This document shows positions 11,851 through 26,544 of a stretch of DNA of 64,000 nt, one piece after another. Each line of letters starts with the position of its first letter. The first letter of the stretch is position 1. A model generated the notes under the pieces. That model had not been told where the DNA came from. It ran no database searches and saw nothing but the letters and a program-made list of their open reading frames with translations. The position numbers and the translations under genes were made by a program. This DNA is from Pterobdella sp. o SKG-2022 (taxonomy: Eukaryota; Annelida; Clitellata; Hirudinida; Piscicolidae), in NCBI GenBank assembly GCA_964035795.1, contig OZ038322.1, forward strand, positions 23,394,359 to 23,458,358, given 5' to 3'.

Positions 11851-14694
11851 GTACCGTATGTTCAGTCACATCATAAGCCATCTATCCTACTCTAAAAGCA
11901 TTTTTAAAGATTCCTAAATAGCAAGAATATCTAAAGTTTTCTTAGTATTTTGAATTTAAAACGCATTTAGCCAAAGTATCAGTCGGTTGATTAAATAATT
12001 TGATTGCATAGGTGTTTCAAGATGATTCAGTTCACATGACAGAATGCTGTGATGTTTAGAAAATCTACATACAAATCTAACCCTAAGATTACTGGTTTTC
12101 AATTGCAAAAAGAAATTTTGTACTTTTAATCTTCTCCCATTAATACATAATTTATACGTCACATTGGATTCTGCATTTAATCCACAGTTATTACACCACC
12201 ACTATAACAACGGCAAGATGAGCGTGGGTGATGGCGGTAACAGTATCAGGCTATTTTCATCTTTGTATTGCTCTTGTCACACAAGCTATCTTTTGCCATC
12301 ATGATCATCTAGTTTGTGCGAAATGTACCGTATGTTCAGTCACATCATAAGCCATCTATCCTACTCTAAAAGCATTTTTAAAGATTCCTAAATAGCAAGA
12401 ATATCTAAAGTTTTCTAAGTATTTTGAATTTAAAAAGCATTTAGCCAAAGTATCAGTCGGTTGATTAAATAATTTGATTGCATAGGTGTTTCAAGATGAT
12501 TCAGTTCAAATGACAGAATGCTGTGATGTTTAGAAAATCTACATACAAATCTAACCCTAAGATTACTGGTTTTCAATTGCAAAAAGAAATTTTGTACTTT
12601 TAATCTTCTCCCATTAATACATAATTTATACGTCACATTGGATTCTGCATTTAATCCACAGTTATTACACCACCACTATAACAACGGCAAGATGAGCGTG
12701 GGTGATGGCGGTAACAGTATCAGGCTATTTTCATCTTTGTATTGCTCTTGTCACACAAGCTATCTTTTGCCATCATGATCATCTAGTTTGTGCGAAATGT
12801 ACCGTATGTTCAGTCACATCATAAGCCATCTATCTTACTCTAAAAGCATTTTTAAAGATTCCTAAATAGCAAGAATATCTAAAGTTTTCTAAGTATTTTG
12901 AATTTAAAAAGCATTTAGCCAAAGTATCAGTCGGTTGATTAAATAATTTGATTGCATAGGTGTTTCAAGATGATTCAGTTCAAATGACAGAATGCTGTGA
13001 TGTTTAGAAAATCTACATACAAATCTAACCCTAAGATTACTGGTTTTCAATTGCAAAAAGAAATTTTGTACTTTTAATCTTCTCCCATTAATACATAATT
13101 TATACGTCACATTGGATTCTGCATTTAATCCACAGTTATTACACCACCACTATAACAACGGCAAGATGAGCGTGGGTGATGGCGGTAACAGTATCAGGCT
13201 ATTTTCATCTTTGTATTGCTCTTGTCACACAAGCTATCTTTTGCCATCATGATCATCTAGTTTGTGCGAAATGTACCGTATGTTCAGTCACATCATAAGC
13301 CATCTATCCTACTCTAAAAGCATTTTTAAAGATTCCTAAATAGCAAGAATATCTAAAGTTTTCTAAGTATTTTGAATTTAAAAAGCATTTAGCCAAAGTA
13401 TCAGTCGGTTGATTAAATAATTTGATTGCATAGGTGTTTCAAGATGATTCAGTTCAAATGACAGAATGCTGTGATGTTTAGAAAATCTACATACAAATCT
13501 AACCCTAAGATTACTGGTTTTCAATTGCAAAAAGAAATTTTGTACTTTTAATCTTCTCCCATTAATACATAATTTATACGTCACATTGGATTCTGCATTT
13601 AATCCACAGTTATTACACCACCACTATAACAACGGCAAGATGAGCGTGGGTGATGGCGGTAACAGTATCAGGCTATTTTCATCTTTGTATTGCTCTTGTC
13701 ACACAAGCTATCTTTTGCCATCATGATCATCTAGTTTGTGCGAAATGTACCGTATGTTCAGTCACATCATAAGCCATCTATCCTACTCTAAAAGCATTTT
13801 TAAAGATTCCTAAATAGCAAGAATATCTAAAGTTTTCTTAGTATTTTGAATTTAAAAAGCATTTAGCCAAAGTATCAGTCGGTTGATTAAATAATTTGAT
13901 TGCATAGGTGTTTCAAGATGATTCAGTTCACATGACAGAATGCTGTGATGTTTAGAAAATCTACATACAAATCTAACCCTAAGATTACTGGTTTTCAATT
14001 GCAAAAAGAAATTTTGTACTTTTAACCTTCTCCCATTAATACATAATTTATACGTCACACTGGATTCTGCATTTAATCCACAGTTATTACACCACCACTA
14101 TAACAACGGCAAAATGAGCGTCGGTGATGGCGGTAACAGTATCAGGCTATTTTAATCTTTGTATTGCTCTTGTCATACAAGCTATCTTTTGCCATCATGA
14201 TCATCTAGTTTGTGCGAAATGTACCGTATGTTCAGTCACATCATAAGCCATCTATCCTACTCTAAAAGCATTTTTAAAGATTCCTAAATAGCAAGAATAT
14301 CTAAAGTTTTCTTAGTATTTTGAATTTAAAACGCATTTAGCCAAAGTATCAGTCGGTTGATTAAATAATTTGATTGCATAGGTGTTTCAAGATGATTCAG
14401 TTCAAATGACAGAATGCTGTGATGTTTAGAAAATCTACATACAAATCTAACCCTAAGATTACTGGTTTTCAATTGCAAAAAGAAATTTTGTACTTTTAAT
14501 CTTCTCCCATTAATACATAATTTATACGTCACATTGGATTCTGCATTTAATCCACAGTTATTACACCACCACTATAACAACGGCAAGATGAGCGTGGGTG
14601 ATGGCGGTAACAGTATCAGGCTATTTTCATCTTTGTATTGCTCTTGTCACACAAGCTATCTTTTGCCATCATGATCATCTAGTTTGTGCGAAAT
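11851..14694 (+). repeat. Six-monomer block A3 (monomers 26-31)
   Basis: Same subtype order as block A1, immediately after the five-monomer block A2. Monomer 30 carries the complete set CACATGAC, AACCTT, CACTGG, AAAATGAGCGTCGG, TTTTAATC and CATACAAG, as in monomer 16. Confidence 0.7.
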
Positions 14695-15168
14695 GTACCG
14701 TATGTTCAGTCACATCATAAGCCATCTATCCTACTCTAAAAGCATTTTTAAAGATTCCTAAATAGCAAGAATATCTAAAGTTTTCTTAGTATTTTGAATT
14801 TAAAACACATTTAGCCAAAGTATCAGTCGGTTGATTAAATAATTTGATTGCATAGGTGTTTCAAGATGATTCAGTTCAAATGACAGAATGCTGTGATGTT
14901 TAGAAAATCTACATACAAATCTAACCCTAAGATTACTGGTTTTCAATTGCAAAAAGAAATTTTGTACTTTTAATCTTCTCCCATTAATACATAATTTATA
15001 CGTCACATTGGATTCTGCATTTAATCCACAGTTATTACACCACCACTATAACAACGGCAAGATGAGCGTGGGTGATGGCGGTAACAGTATCAGGCTATTT
15101 TCATCTTTGTATTGCTCTTGTCACACAAGCTATCTTTTGCCATCTCGATCATCTAGTTTGTGCGAAAT
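14695..15168 (+). repeat. Monomer 32, variant lacking the TGATCA site
   Basis: CATCATGATC is replaced by CATCTCGATC near 15142-15151. Two changes (A to T, and TG to TC in effect) remove the TGATCA palindrome and an in-frame stop on the plus strand. This opens a 75-codon frame at 15008-15235 that starts with TTG. I do not consider that frame a gene, because it exists in only one of 135 copies. Confidence 0.8.
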
Positions 15169-17064
15169 GTACCGTATGTTCAGTCACATCATAAGCCATC
15201 TATCCTACTCTAAAAGCATTTTTAAAGATTCCTAAATAGCAAGAATATCTAAAGTTTTCTTAGTATTTTGAATTTAAAACACATTTAGCCAAAGTATCAG
15301 TCGGTTGATTAAATAATTTGATTGCATAGGTGTTTCAAGATGATTCAGTTCAAATGACAGAATGCTGTGATGTTTAGAAAATCTACATACAAATCTAACC
15401 CTAAGATTACTGGTTTTCAATTGCAAAAAGAAATTTTGTACTTTTAATCTTCTCCCATTAATACATAATTTATACGTCACATTGGATTCTGCATTTAATC
15501 CACAGTTATTACACCACCACTATAACAACGGCAAGATGAGCGTGGGTGATGGCGGTAACAGTATCAGGCTATTTTCATCTTTGTATTGCTCTTGTCACAC
15601 AAGCTATCTTTTGCCATCATGATCATCTAGTTTGTGCGAAATGTACCGTATGTTCAGTCACATCATAAGCCATCTATCCTACTCTAAAAGCATTTTTAAA
15701 GATTCCTAAATAGCAAGAATATCTAAAGTTTTCTAAGTATTTTGAATTTAAAAAGCATTTAGCCAAAGTATCAGTCGGTTGATTAAATAATTTGATTGCA
15801 TAGGTGTTTCAAGATGATTCAGTTCAAATGACAGAATGCTGTGATGTTTAGAAAATCTACATACAAATCTAACCCTAAGATTACTGGTTTTCAATTGCAA
15901 AAAGAAATTTTGTACTTTTAATCTTCTCCCATTAATACATAATTTATACGTCACATTGGATTCTGCATTTAATCCACAGTTATTACACCACCACTATAAC
16001 AACGGCAAGATGAGCGTGGGTGATGGCGGTAACAGTATCAGGCTATTTTCATCTTTGTATTGCTCTTGTCACACAAGCTATCTTTTGCCATCATGATCAT
16101 CTAGTTTGTGCGAAATGTACCGTATGTTCAGTCACATCATAAGCCATCTATCTTACTCTAAAAGCATTTTTAAAGATTCCTAAATAGCAAGAATATCTAA
16201 AGTTTTCTTAGTATTTTGAATTTAAAAAGCATTTAGCCAAAGTATCAGTCGGTTGATTAAATAATTTGATTGCATAGGTGTTTCAAGATGATTCAGTTCA
16301 CATGACAGAATGCTGTGATGTTTAGAAAATCTACATACAAATCTAACCCTAAGATTACTGGTTTTCAATTGCAAAAAGAAATTTTGTACTTTTAACCTTC
16401 TCCCATTAATACATAATTTATACGTCACATTGGATTCTGCATTTAATCCACAGTTATTACACCACCACTATAACAACGGCAAGATGAGCGTGGGTGATGG
16501 CGGTAACAGTATCAGGCTATTTTCATCTTTGTATTGCTCTTGTCACACAAGCTATCTTTTGCCATCATGATCATCTAGTTTGTGCGAAATGTACCGTATG
16601 TTCAGTCACATCATAAGCCATCTATCCTACTCTGAAAGCATTTTTAAAGATTCCTAAATAGCAAGAATATCTAAAGTTTTCTTAGTATTTTGAATTTAAA
16701 ACACATTTAGCCAAAGTATCAGTCGGTTGATTAAATAATTTGATTGCATAGGTGTTTCAAGATGATTCAGTTCAAATGACAGAATGCTGTGATGTTTAGA
16801 AAATCTACATACAAATCTAACCCTAAGATTACTGGTTTTCAATTGCAAAAAGAAATTTTGTACTTTTAATCTTCTCCCATTAATACATAATTTATACGTC
16901 ACACTGGATTCTGCATTTAATCCACAGTTATTACACCACCACTATAACAACGGCAAGATGAGCGTGGGTGATGGCGGTAACAGTATCAGGCTATTTTCAT
17001 CTTTGTATTGCTCTTGTCACACAAGCTATCTTTTGCCATCATGATCATCTAGTTTGTGCGAAAT

Positions 17065-19434
17065 GTACCGTATGTTCAGTCACATCATAAGCCATCTATC
17101 CTACTCTAAAAGCATTTTTAAAGATTCCTAAATAGCAAGAATATCTAAAGTTTTCTTAGTATTTTGAATTTAAAAAGCATTTAGCCAAAGTATCAGTCGG
17201 TTGATTAAATAATTTGATTGCATAGGTGTTTCAAGATGATTCAGTTCAAATGACAGAATGCTGTGATGTTTAGAAAATCTACATACAAATCTAACCCTAA
17301 GATTACTGGTTTTCAATTGCAAAAAGAAATTTTGTACTTTTAATCTTCTCCCATTAATACATAATTTATACGTCACATTGGATTCTGCATTTAATCCACA
17401 GTTATTACACCACCACTATAACAACGGCAAGATGAGCGTGGGTGATGGCGGTAACCGTATCAGGCTATTTTAATCTTTGTATTGCTCTTGTCACACAAGC
17501 TATCTTTTGCCATCATGATCATCTAGTTTGTGCGAAATGTACCGTATGTTCAGTCACATCATAAGCCATCTATCCTACTCTAAAAGCATTTTTAAAGATT
17601 CCTAAATAGCAAGAATATCTAAAGTTTTCTTAGTATTTTGAATTTAAAACACATTTAGCCAAAGTATCAGTCGGTTGATTAAATAATTTGATTGCATAGG
17701 TGTTTCAAGATGATTCAGTTCAAATGACAGAATGCTGTGATGTTTAGAAAATCTACATACAAATCTAACCCTAAGATTACTGGTTTTCAATTGCAAAAAG
17801 AAATTTTGTACTTTTAATCTTCTCCCATTAATACATAATTTATACGTCACATTGGATTCTGCATTTAATCCACAGTTATTACACCACCACTATAACAACG
17901 GCAAGATGAGCGTCGGTGATGGCGGTAACCGTATCAGGCTATTTTAATCTTTGTATTGCTCTTGTCACACAAGCTATCTTTTGCCATCATGATCATCTAG
18001 TTTGTGCGAAATGTACCGTATGTTCAGTCACATCATAAGCCATCTATCCTACTCTAAAAGCATTTTTAAAGATTCCTAAATAGCAAGAATATCTAAAGTT
18101 TTCTTAGTATTTTGAATTTAAAACACATTTAGCCAAAGTATCAGTCGGTTGATTAAATAATTTGATTGCATAGGTGTTTCAAGATGATTCAGTTCAAATG
18201 ACAGAATGCTGTGATGTTTAGAAAATCTACATACAAATCTAACCCTAAGATTACTGGTTTTCAATTGCAAAAAGAAATTTTGTACTTTTAATCTTCTCCC
18301 ATTAATACATAATTTATACGTCACATTGGATTCTGCATTTAATCCACAGTTATTACACCACCACTATAACAACGGCAAGATGAGCGTGGGTGATGGCGGT
18401 AACCGTATCAGGCTATTTTAATCTTTGTATTGCTCTTGTCACACAAGCTATCTTTTGCCATCATGATCATCTAGTTTGTGCGAAATGTACCGTATGTTCA
18501 GTCACATCATAAGCCATCTATCCTACTCTAAAAGCATTTTTAAAGATTCCTAAATAGCAAGAATATCTAAAGTTTTCTTAGTATTTTGAATTTAAAACAC
18601 ATTTAGCCAAAGTATCAGTCGGTTGATTAAATAATTTGATTGCATAGGTGTTTCAAGATGATTCAGTTCAAATGACAGAATGCTGTGATGTTTAGAAAAT
18701 CTACATACAAATCTAACCCTAAGATTACTGGTTTTCAATTGCAAAAAGAAATTTTGTACTTTTAATCTTCTCCCATTAATACATAATTTATACGTCACAT
18801 TGGATTCTGCATTTAATCCACAGTTATTACACCACCACTATAACAACGGCAAGATGAGCGTCGGTGATGGCGGTAACCGTATCAGGCTATTTTAATCTTT
18901 GTATTGCTCTTGTCACACAAGCTATCTTTTGCCATCATGATCATCTAGTTTGTGCGAAATGTACCGTATGTTCAGTCACATCATAAGCCATCTATCCTAC
19001 TCTAAAAGCATTTTTAAAGATTCCTAAATAGCAAGAATATCTAAAGTTTTCTTAGTATTTTGAATTTAAAACACATTTAGCCAAAGTATCAGTCGGTTGA
19101 TTAAATAATTTGATTGCATAGGTGTTTCAAGATGATTCAGTTCAAATGACAGAATGCTGTGATGTTTAGAAAATCTACATACAAATCTAACCCTAAGATT
19201 ACTGGTTTTCAATTGCAAAAAGAAATTTTGTACTTTTAATCTTCTCCCATTAATACATAATTTATACGTCACACTGGATTCTGCATTTAATCCACAGTTA
19301 TTACACCACCACTATAACAACGGCAAGATGAGCGTGGGTGATGGCGGTAACCGTATCAGGCTATTTTAATCTTTGTATTGCTCTTGTCACACAAGCTATC
19401 TTTTGCCATCATGATCATCTAGTTTGTGCGAAAT
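17065..19434 (+). repeat. Alternating dimer zone, monomers 37-41
   Basis: Five consecutive copies share GGTAACCGTATC near offset 387-398 (elsewhere AACAG). They alternate at offset 375: CGTGGG, CGTCGG, CGTGGG, CGTCGG, CGTGGG. This looks like local amplification of a two-monomer unit of 948 bp. Monomer 37 (AAAAAGC) differs from 38-41 (AAAACAC) at offset 113, so the amplified pair is best seen in 38-41. Confidence 0.7.
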
Positions 19435-20856
19435 GTACCGTATGTTCAGTCACATCATAAGCCATCTATCCTACTCTAAAAGCATTTTTAAAGATTCCTA
19501 AATAGCAAGAATATCTAAAGTTTTCTTAGTATTTTGAATTTAAAACACATTTAGCCAAAGTATCAGTCGGTTGATTAAATAATTTGATTGCATAGGTGTT
19601 TCAAGATGATTCAGTTCAAATGACAGAATGCTGTGATGTTTAGAAAATCTACATACAAATCTAACCCTAAGATTACTGGTTTTCAATTGCAAAAAGAAAT
19701 TTTGTACTTTTAATCTTCTCCCATTAATACATAATTTATACGTCACATTGGATTCTGCATTTAATCCACAGTTATTACACCACCACTATAACAACGGCAA
19801 GATGAGCGTGGGTGATGGCGGTAACAGTATCAGGCTATTTTCATTTTTGTATTGCTCTTGTCACACAAGCTATCTTTTGCCATCATGATCATCTAGTTTG
19901 TGCGAAATGTACCGTATGTTCATTCACATCATAAGCCATCTCTCCTACTCTAAAAGCATTTTTAAAGATTCCTAAATAGCAAGAATATCTAAAGTTTTCT
20001 TAGTATTTTGAATTTAAAAAGCATTTAGCCAAAGTATCAGTCGGTTGATTAAATAATTTGATTGCATAGGTGTTTCAAGATGATTCAGTTCAAATGACAG
20101 AATGCTGTGATGTTTAGAAAATCTACATACAAATCTAACACTAAGATTACTGGTTTTCAATTGCAAAAAGAAATTTTGTACTTTTAATCTTCTCCCATTA
20201 ATACATAATTTATACGTCACATTGGATTCTGCATTTAATCCACAGTTATTACACCACCACTATAACAACGGCAAGATGAGCGTGGGTGATGGCGGTAACA
20301 GTATCAGGCTATTTTAATCTTTGTATTGCTCTTGTCACACAAGCTATCTTTTGCCATCATGATCATCTAGTTTGTGCGAAATGTACCGTATGTTCAGTCA
20401 CATCATAAGCCATCTATCCTACTCTAAAAGCATTTTTAAAGATTCCTAAATAGCAAGAATATCTAAAGTTTTCTTAGTATTTTGAATTTAAAAAGCATTT
20501 AGCCAAAGTATCAGTCGGTTGATTAAATAATTTGATTGCATAGGTGCTTCAAGATGATTCAGTTCAAATGACAGAATGCTGTGATGTTTAGAAAATCTAC
20601 ATACAAATCTAACCCTAAGATTACTGGTTTTCAATTGCAAAAAGAAATTTTGTACTTTTAATCTTCTCCCATTAATACATAATTTATACGTCACACTGGA
20701 TTCTGCATTTAATCCACAGTTATTACACCACCACTATAACAACGGCAAGATGAGCGTCGGTGATGGCGGTAACAGTATCAGGCTATTTTAATCTTTGTAT
20801 TGCTCTTGTCATACAAGCTATCTTTTGCCATCATGATCATCTAGTTTGTGCGAAAT

Positions 20857-21330
20857 GTACCGTATGTTCAGTCACATCATAAGCCATCTATCCTACTCTA
20901 AAAGCATTTTTAAAGATTCCTAAATAGCAAGAATATCTAAAGTTTTCTTAGTATTTTGAATTTAAAACGCATTTAGCGAAAGTATCAGTCGGTTGATTAA
21001 ATAATTTGATTGCATAGGTGTTTCAAGATGATTCAGTTCACATGACAGAATGCTGTGATGTTTAAAAAATCTACATACAAATCTAACCCTAAGATTACTG
21101 GTTTTCAATTGCAAAAAGAAATTTTGTACTTTTTATCTTCTCCCATTAATACATAATTTATACGTCACATTGGATTCTGCATTTAATCCACAGTTATTAC
21201 ACCACCACTATAACAACGGCAAGATGAGCGTCGGTGATGGCGGTAACAGTATCAGGCTATTTTAATCTTTGTATTGCTCTTGTCATACAAGCTATCTTTT
21301 GCCATCATGATCATCTAGTTTGTGCGAAAT
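20857..21330 (+). repeat. Diverged monomer class, monomer 45
   Basis: Carries the linked set AGCGAAAG (offset 118-125), CACATGAC, TTTAAAAAATC (near 207-217) and CTTTTTATC (near 273-281). The last change puts a TAA into the recurrent minus-strand frame. Six monomers in the window share the whole set, all between 20857 and 32706. Confidence 0.9.
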
Positions 21331-23226
21331 GTACCGTATGTTCAGTCACATCATAAGCCATCTATCCTACTCTAAAAGCATTTTTAAAGATTCCTAAATA
21401 GCAAGAATATCTAAAGTTTTCTTAGTATTTTGAATTTAAAACGCATTTAGCCAAAGTATCAGTCGGTTGATTAAATAATTTGATTGCATAGGTGTTTCAA
21501 GATGATTCAGTTCACATGACAGAATGCTGTGATGTTTAGAAAATCTACATACAAATCTAACCCTAAGATTACTGGTTTTCAATTGCAAAAAGAAATTTTG
21601 TACTTTTAATCTTCTCCCATTAATACATAATTTATACGTCACATTGGATTCTGCATTTAATCCACAGTTATTACACCACCACTATAACAACGGCAAGATG
21701 AGCGTGGGTGATGGCGGTAACAGTATCAGGCTATTTTCATCTTTGTATTGCTCTTTTCACACAAGCTATCTTTTGCCATCATGATCATCTAGTTTGTGCG
21801 AAATGTACCGTATGTTCATTCACATCATAAGCCATCTCTCCTACTCTAAAAGCGTTTTTAAAGATTCCTAAATAGCAAGAATATCTAAAGTTTTCTTAGT
21901 ATTTTGAATTTAAAACACATTTAGCCAAAGTATCAGTCGGTTGATTAAATAATTTGATTGCATAGGTGTTTCAAGATGATTCAGTTCAAATGACAGAATG
22001 CTGTGATGTTTAGAAAATCTACATACAAATCTAACCCTAAGATTACTGGTTTTCAATTGCAAAAAGAAATTTTGTACTTTTAATCTTCTCCCATTAATAC
22101 ATAATTTATACGTCACATTGGATTCTGCATTTAATCCACAGTTATTACACCACCACTATAACAACGGCAAGATGAGCGTGGGTGATGGCGGTAACAGTAT
22201 CAGGCTATTTTCATCTTTGTATTGCTCTTGTCACACAAGCTATCTTTTGCCATGATGATCATCTAGTTTGTGCGAAATGTACCGTATGTTCAGTCACATC
22301 ATAAGCCATCTATCCTACTCTAAAAGCATTTTTAAAGATTCCTAAATAGCAAGAATATCTAAAGTTTTCTTAGTATTTTGAATTTAAAACACATTTAGCC
22401 AAAGTATCAGTCGGTTGATTAAATAATTTGATTGCATAGGTGTTTCAAGATGATTCAGTTCACATGACAGAATGCTGTGATGTTTAGAAAATCTACATAC
22501 ATATCTAACCCTAAGATTACTGGTTTTCAATTGCAAAAAGAAATTTTGTACTTTTAATCTTCTCCCATTAATACATAATTTATACGTCACATTGGATTCT
22601 GCATTTAATCCACAGTTATTACACCACCACTATAACAACGGCAAGATGAGCGTGGGTGATGGCGGTAACAGTATCAGGCTATTTTCATCTTTGTATTGCT
22701 CTTGTCACACAAGCTATCTTTTGCCATCATGATCATCTAGTTTGTGCGAAATGTACCGTATGTTCAGTCACATCATAAGCCATCTATCCTACTCTAAAAG
22801 CATTTTTAACGATTCCTAAATAGCAAGAATATCTAAAGTTTTCTTAGTATTTTGAATTTAAAACGCATTTAGCCAAAGTATCAGTCGGTTGATTAAATAA
22901 TTTGATTGCATAGGTGTTTCAAGATGATTCAGTTCAAATGACAGAATGCTGTGATGTTTAGAAAATCTACATACAAATCTAACCCTAAGATTACTGGTTT
23001 TCAATTGCAAAAAGAAATTTTGTACTTTTAATCTTCTCCCATTAATACATAATTTATACGTCACACTGGATTCTGCATTTAATCCACAGTTATTACACCA
23101 CCACTATAACAACGGCAAGATGAGCGTGGGTGATGGCGGTAACAGTATCAGGCTATTTTAATCTTTGTATTGCTCTTGTCACACAAGCTATCTTTTGCCA
23201 TCATGATCATCTAGTTTGTGCGAAAT

Positions 23227-23700
23227 GTACCGTATGTTCAGTCACATCATAAGCCATCTATCCTACTCTAAAAGCATTTTTAAAGATTCCTAAATAGCAA
23301 GAATATCTAAAGTTTTCTTAGTATTTTGAATTTAAAACGCATTTAGCGAAAGTATCAGTCGGTTGATTAAATAATTTGATTGCATAGGTGTTTCAAGATG
23401 ATTCAGTTCACATGACAGAATGCTGTGATGTTTAAAAAATCTACATACAAATCTAACCCTAAGATTACTGGTTTTCAATTGCAAAAAGAAATTTTGTACT
23501 TTTTATCTTCTCCCATTAATACATAATTTATACGTCACATTGGATTCTGCATTTAATCCACAGTTATTACACCACCACTATAACAACGGCAAGATGAGCG
23601 TCGGTGATGGCGGTAACAGTATCAGGCTATTTTAATCTTTGTATTGCTCTTGTCATACAAGCTATCTTTTGCCATCATGATCATCTAGTTTGTGCGAAAT
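23227..23700 (+). repeat. Diverged monomer class, monomer 50
   Basis: Same linked variants as monomer 45, five monomers later. It is followed by CGTCGG, TTTTAATC and CATACAAG, and then by a TTTTTAACG monomer. Confidence 0.9.
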
Positions 23701-25122
23701 GTACCGTATGTTCAGTCACATCATAAGCCATCTATCCTACTCTAAAAGCATTTTTAACGATTCCTAAATAGCAAGAATATCTAAAGTTTTCTTAGTATTT
23801 TGAATTTAAAACGCATTTAGCCAAAGTATCAGTCGGTTGATTAAATAATTTGATTGCATAGGTGTTTCAAGATGATTCAGTTCAAATGACAGAATGCTGT
23901 GATGTTTAGAAAATCTACATACAAATCTAACCCTAAGATTACTGGTTTTCAATTGCAAAAAGAAATTTTGTACTTTTAATCTTCTCCCATTAATACATAA
24001 TTTATACGTCACACTGGATTCTGCATTTAATCCACAGTTATTACACCACCACTATAACAACGGCAAGATGAGCGTGGGTGATGGCGGTAACAGTATCAGG
24101 CTATTTTAATCTTTGTATTGCTCTTGTCACACAAGCTATCTTTTGCCATCATGATCATCTAGTTTGTGCGAAATGTACCGTATGTTCAGTCACATCATAA
24201 GCCATCTATCCTACTCTAAAAGCATTTTTAAAGATTCCTAAATAGCAAGAATATCTAAAGTTTTCTTAGTATTTTGAATTTAAAAAGCATTTAGCCAAAG
24301 TATCAGTCGGTTGATTAAATAATTTGATTGCATAGGTGCTTCAAGATGATTCAGTTCAAATGACAGAATGCTGTGATGTTTAGAAAATCTACATACAAAT
24401 CTAACCCTAAGATTACTGGTTTTCAATTGCAAAAAGAAATTTTGTACTTTTAATCTTCTCCCATTAATACATAATTTATACGTCACACTGGATTCTGCAT
24501 TTAATCCACAGTTATTACACCACCACTATAACAACGGCAAGATGAGCGTGGGTGATGGCGGTAACAGTATCAGGCTATTTTAATCTTTGTATTGCTCTTG
24601 TCACACAAGCTATCTTTTGCCATCATGATCATCTAGTTTGTGCGAAATGTACCGTATGTTCAGTCACATCATAAGCCATCTATCCTACTCTAAAAGCATT
24701 TTTAAAGATTCCTAAATAGCAAGAATATCTAAAGTTTTCTTAGTATTTTGAATTTAAAAAGCATTTAGCCAAAGTATCAGTCGGTTGATTAAATAATTTG
24801 ATTGCATAGGTGCTTCAAGATGATTCAGTTCAAATGACAGAATGCTGTGATGTTTAGAAAATCTACATACAAATCTAACCCTAAGATTACTGGTTTTCAA
24901 TTGCAAAAAGAAATTTTGTACTTTTAATCTTCTCCCATTAATACATAATTTATACGTCACACTGGATTCTGCATTTAATCCACAGTTATTACACCACCAC
25001 TATAACAACGGCAAGATGAGCGTCGGTGATGGCGGTAACAGTATCAGGCTATTTTAATCTTTGTATTGCTCTTGTCATACAAGCTATCTTTTGCCATCAT
25101 GATCATCTAGTTTGTGCGAAAT

Positions 25123-25596
25123 GTACCGTATGTTCAGTCACATCATAAGCCATCTATCCTACTCTAAAAGCATTTTTAAAGATTCCTAAATAGCAAGAAT
25201 ATCTAAAGTTTTCTTAGTATTTTGAATTTAAAACGCATTTAGCGAAAGTATCAGTCGGTTGATTAAATAATTTGATTGCATAGGTGTTTCAAGATGATTC
25301 AGTTCACATGACAGAATGCTGTGATGTTTAAAAAATCTACATACAAATCTAACCCTAAGATTACTGGTTTTCAATTGCAAAAAGAAATTTTGTACTTTTT
25401 ATCTTCTCCCATTAATACATAATTTATACGTCACATTGGATTCTGCATTTAATCCACAGTTATTACACCACCACTATAACAACGGCAAGATGAGCGTGGG
25501 TGATGGCGGTAACAGTATCAGGCTATTTTAATCTTTGTATTGCTCTTGTCATACAAGCTATCTTTTGCCATCATGATCATCTAGTTTGTGCGAAAT
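25123..25596 (+). repeat. Diverged monomer class, monomer 54
   Basis: Same linked variants, four monomers after monomer 50. It follows two GGTGCTTC monomers (52, 53). Here the last third reads CGTGGG where monomers 45, 50 and 57 have CGTCGG. Confidence 0.9.
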
Positions 25597-26544
25597 GTAC
25601 CGTATGTTCAGTCACATCATAAGCCATCTATCCTACTCTAAAAGCATTTTTAACGATTCCTAAATAGCAAGAATATCTAAAGTTTTCTTAGTATTTTGAA
25701 TTTAAAACGCATTTAGCCAAAGTATCAGTCGGTTGATTAAATAATTTGATTGCATAGGTGTTTCAAGATGATTCAGTTCAAATGACAGAATGCTGTGATG
25801 TTTAGAAAATCTACATACAAATCTAACCCTAAGATTACTGGTTTTCAATTGCAAAAAGAAATTTTGTACTTTTAATCTTCTCCCATTAATACATAATTTA
25901 TACGTCACACTGGATTCTGCATTTAATCCACAGTTATTACACCACCACTATAACAACGGCAAGATGAGCGTGGGTGATGGCGGTAACAGTATCAGGCTAT
26001 TTTAATCTTTGTATTGCTCTTGTCACACAAGCTATCTTTTGCCATCATGATCATCTAGTTTGTGCGAAATGTACCGTATGTTCAGTCACATCATAAGCCA
26101 TCTATCCTACTCTAAAAGCATTTTTAAAGATTCCTAAATAGCAAGAATATCTAAAGTTTTCTTAGTATTTTGAATTTAAAAAGCATTTAGCCAAAGTATC
26201 AGTCGGTTGATTAAATAATTTGATTGCATAGGTGCTTCAAGATGATTCAGTTCAAATGACAGAATGCTGTGATGTTTAGAAAATCTACATACAAATCTAA
26301 CCCTAAGATTACTGGTTTTCAATTGCAAAAAGAAATTTTGTACTTTTAATCTTCTCCCATTAATACATAATTTATACGTCACACTGGATTCTGCATTTAA
26401 TCCACAGTTATTACACCACCACTATAACAACGGCAAGATGAGCGTCGGTGATGGCGGTAACAGTATCAGGCTATTTTAATCTTTGTATTGCTCTTGTCAT
26501 ACAAGCTATCTTTTGCCATCATGATCATCTAGTTTGTGCGAAAT

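Larger units (their letters stand above)
949..19908 (+). repeat. Left domain, monomers 3-42
   Basis: Forty monomers are marked by mixtures of AAAACGC, AAAAAGC and AAAACAC at offset 110-116, by CTAAG versus CTTAG near offset 94, by CACATGAC versus CAAATGAC, and by AACCTT near offset 279. AACCTT is in monomers 5-8, 16, 18, 19, 30 and 35 and I did not see it further right. CTAAG is also confined to this side. The domain includes duplicated blocks of five to six monomers and ends with a short dimeric zone. Confidence 0.75.
20383..23700 (+). repeat. Seven-monomer series, first copy (monomers 44-50)
   Basis: The order is: GGTGCTTC; diverged AGCGAAAG type; CACATGAC with CTTTTCAC; CATTCAC/GCGTTTTT; ACATATC; TTTTTAACG; diverged AGCGAAAG type. 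It recurs 12 monomers (5688 bp) later as monomers 56-62 (26071-29388), with a few base differences, for example CACATGAC in monomer 48 against CAAATGAC in 60. Confidence 0.6.

Noticed and set aside
15008..15235. 75-codon plus-strand frame
   Set aside because: It starts with TTG and exists only because one monomer lost a stop codon. The other copies all end this frame early.
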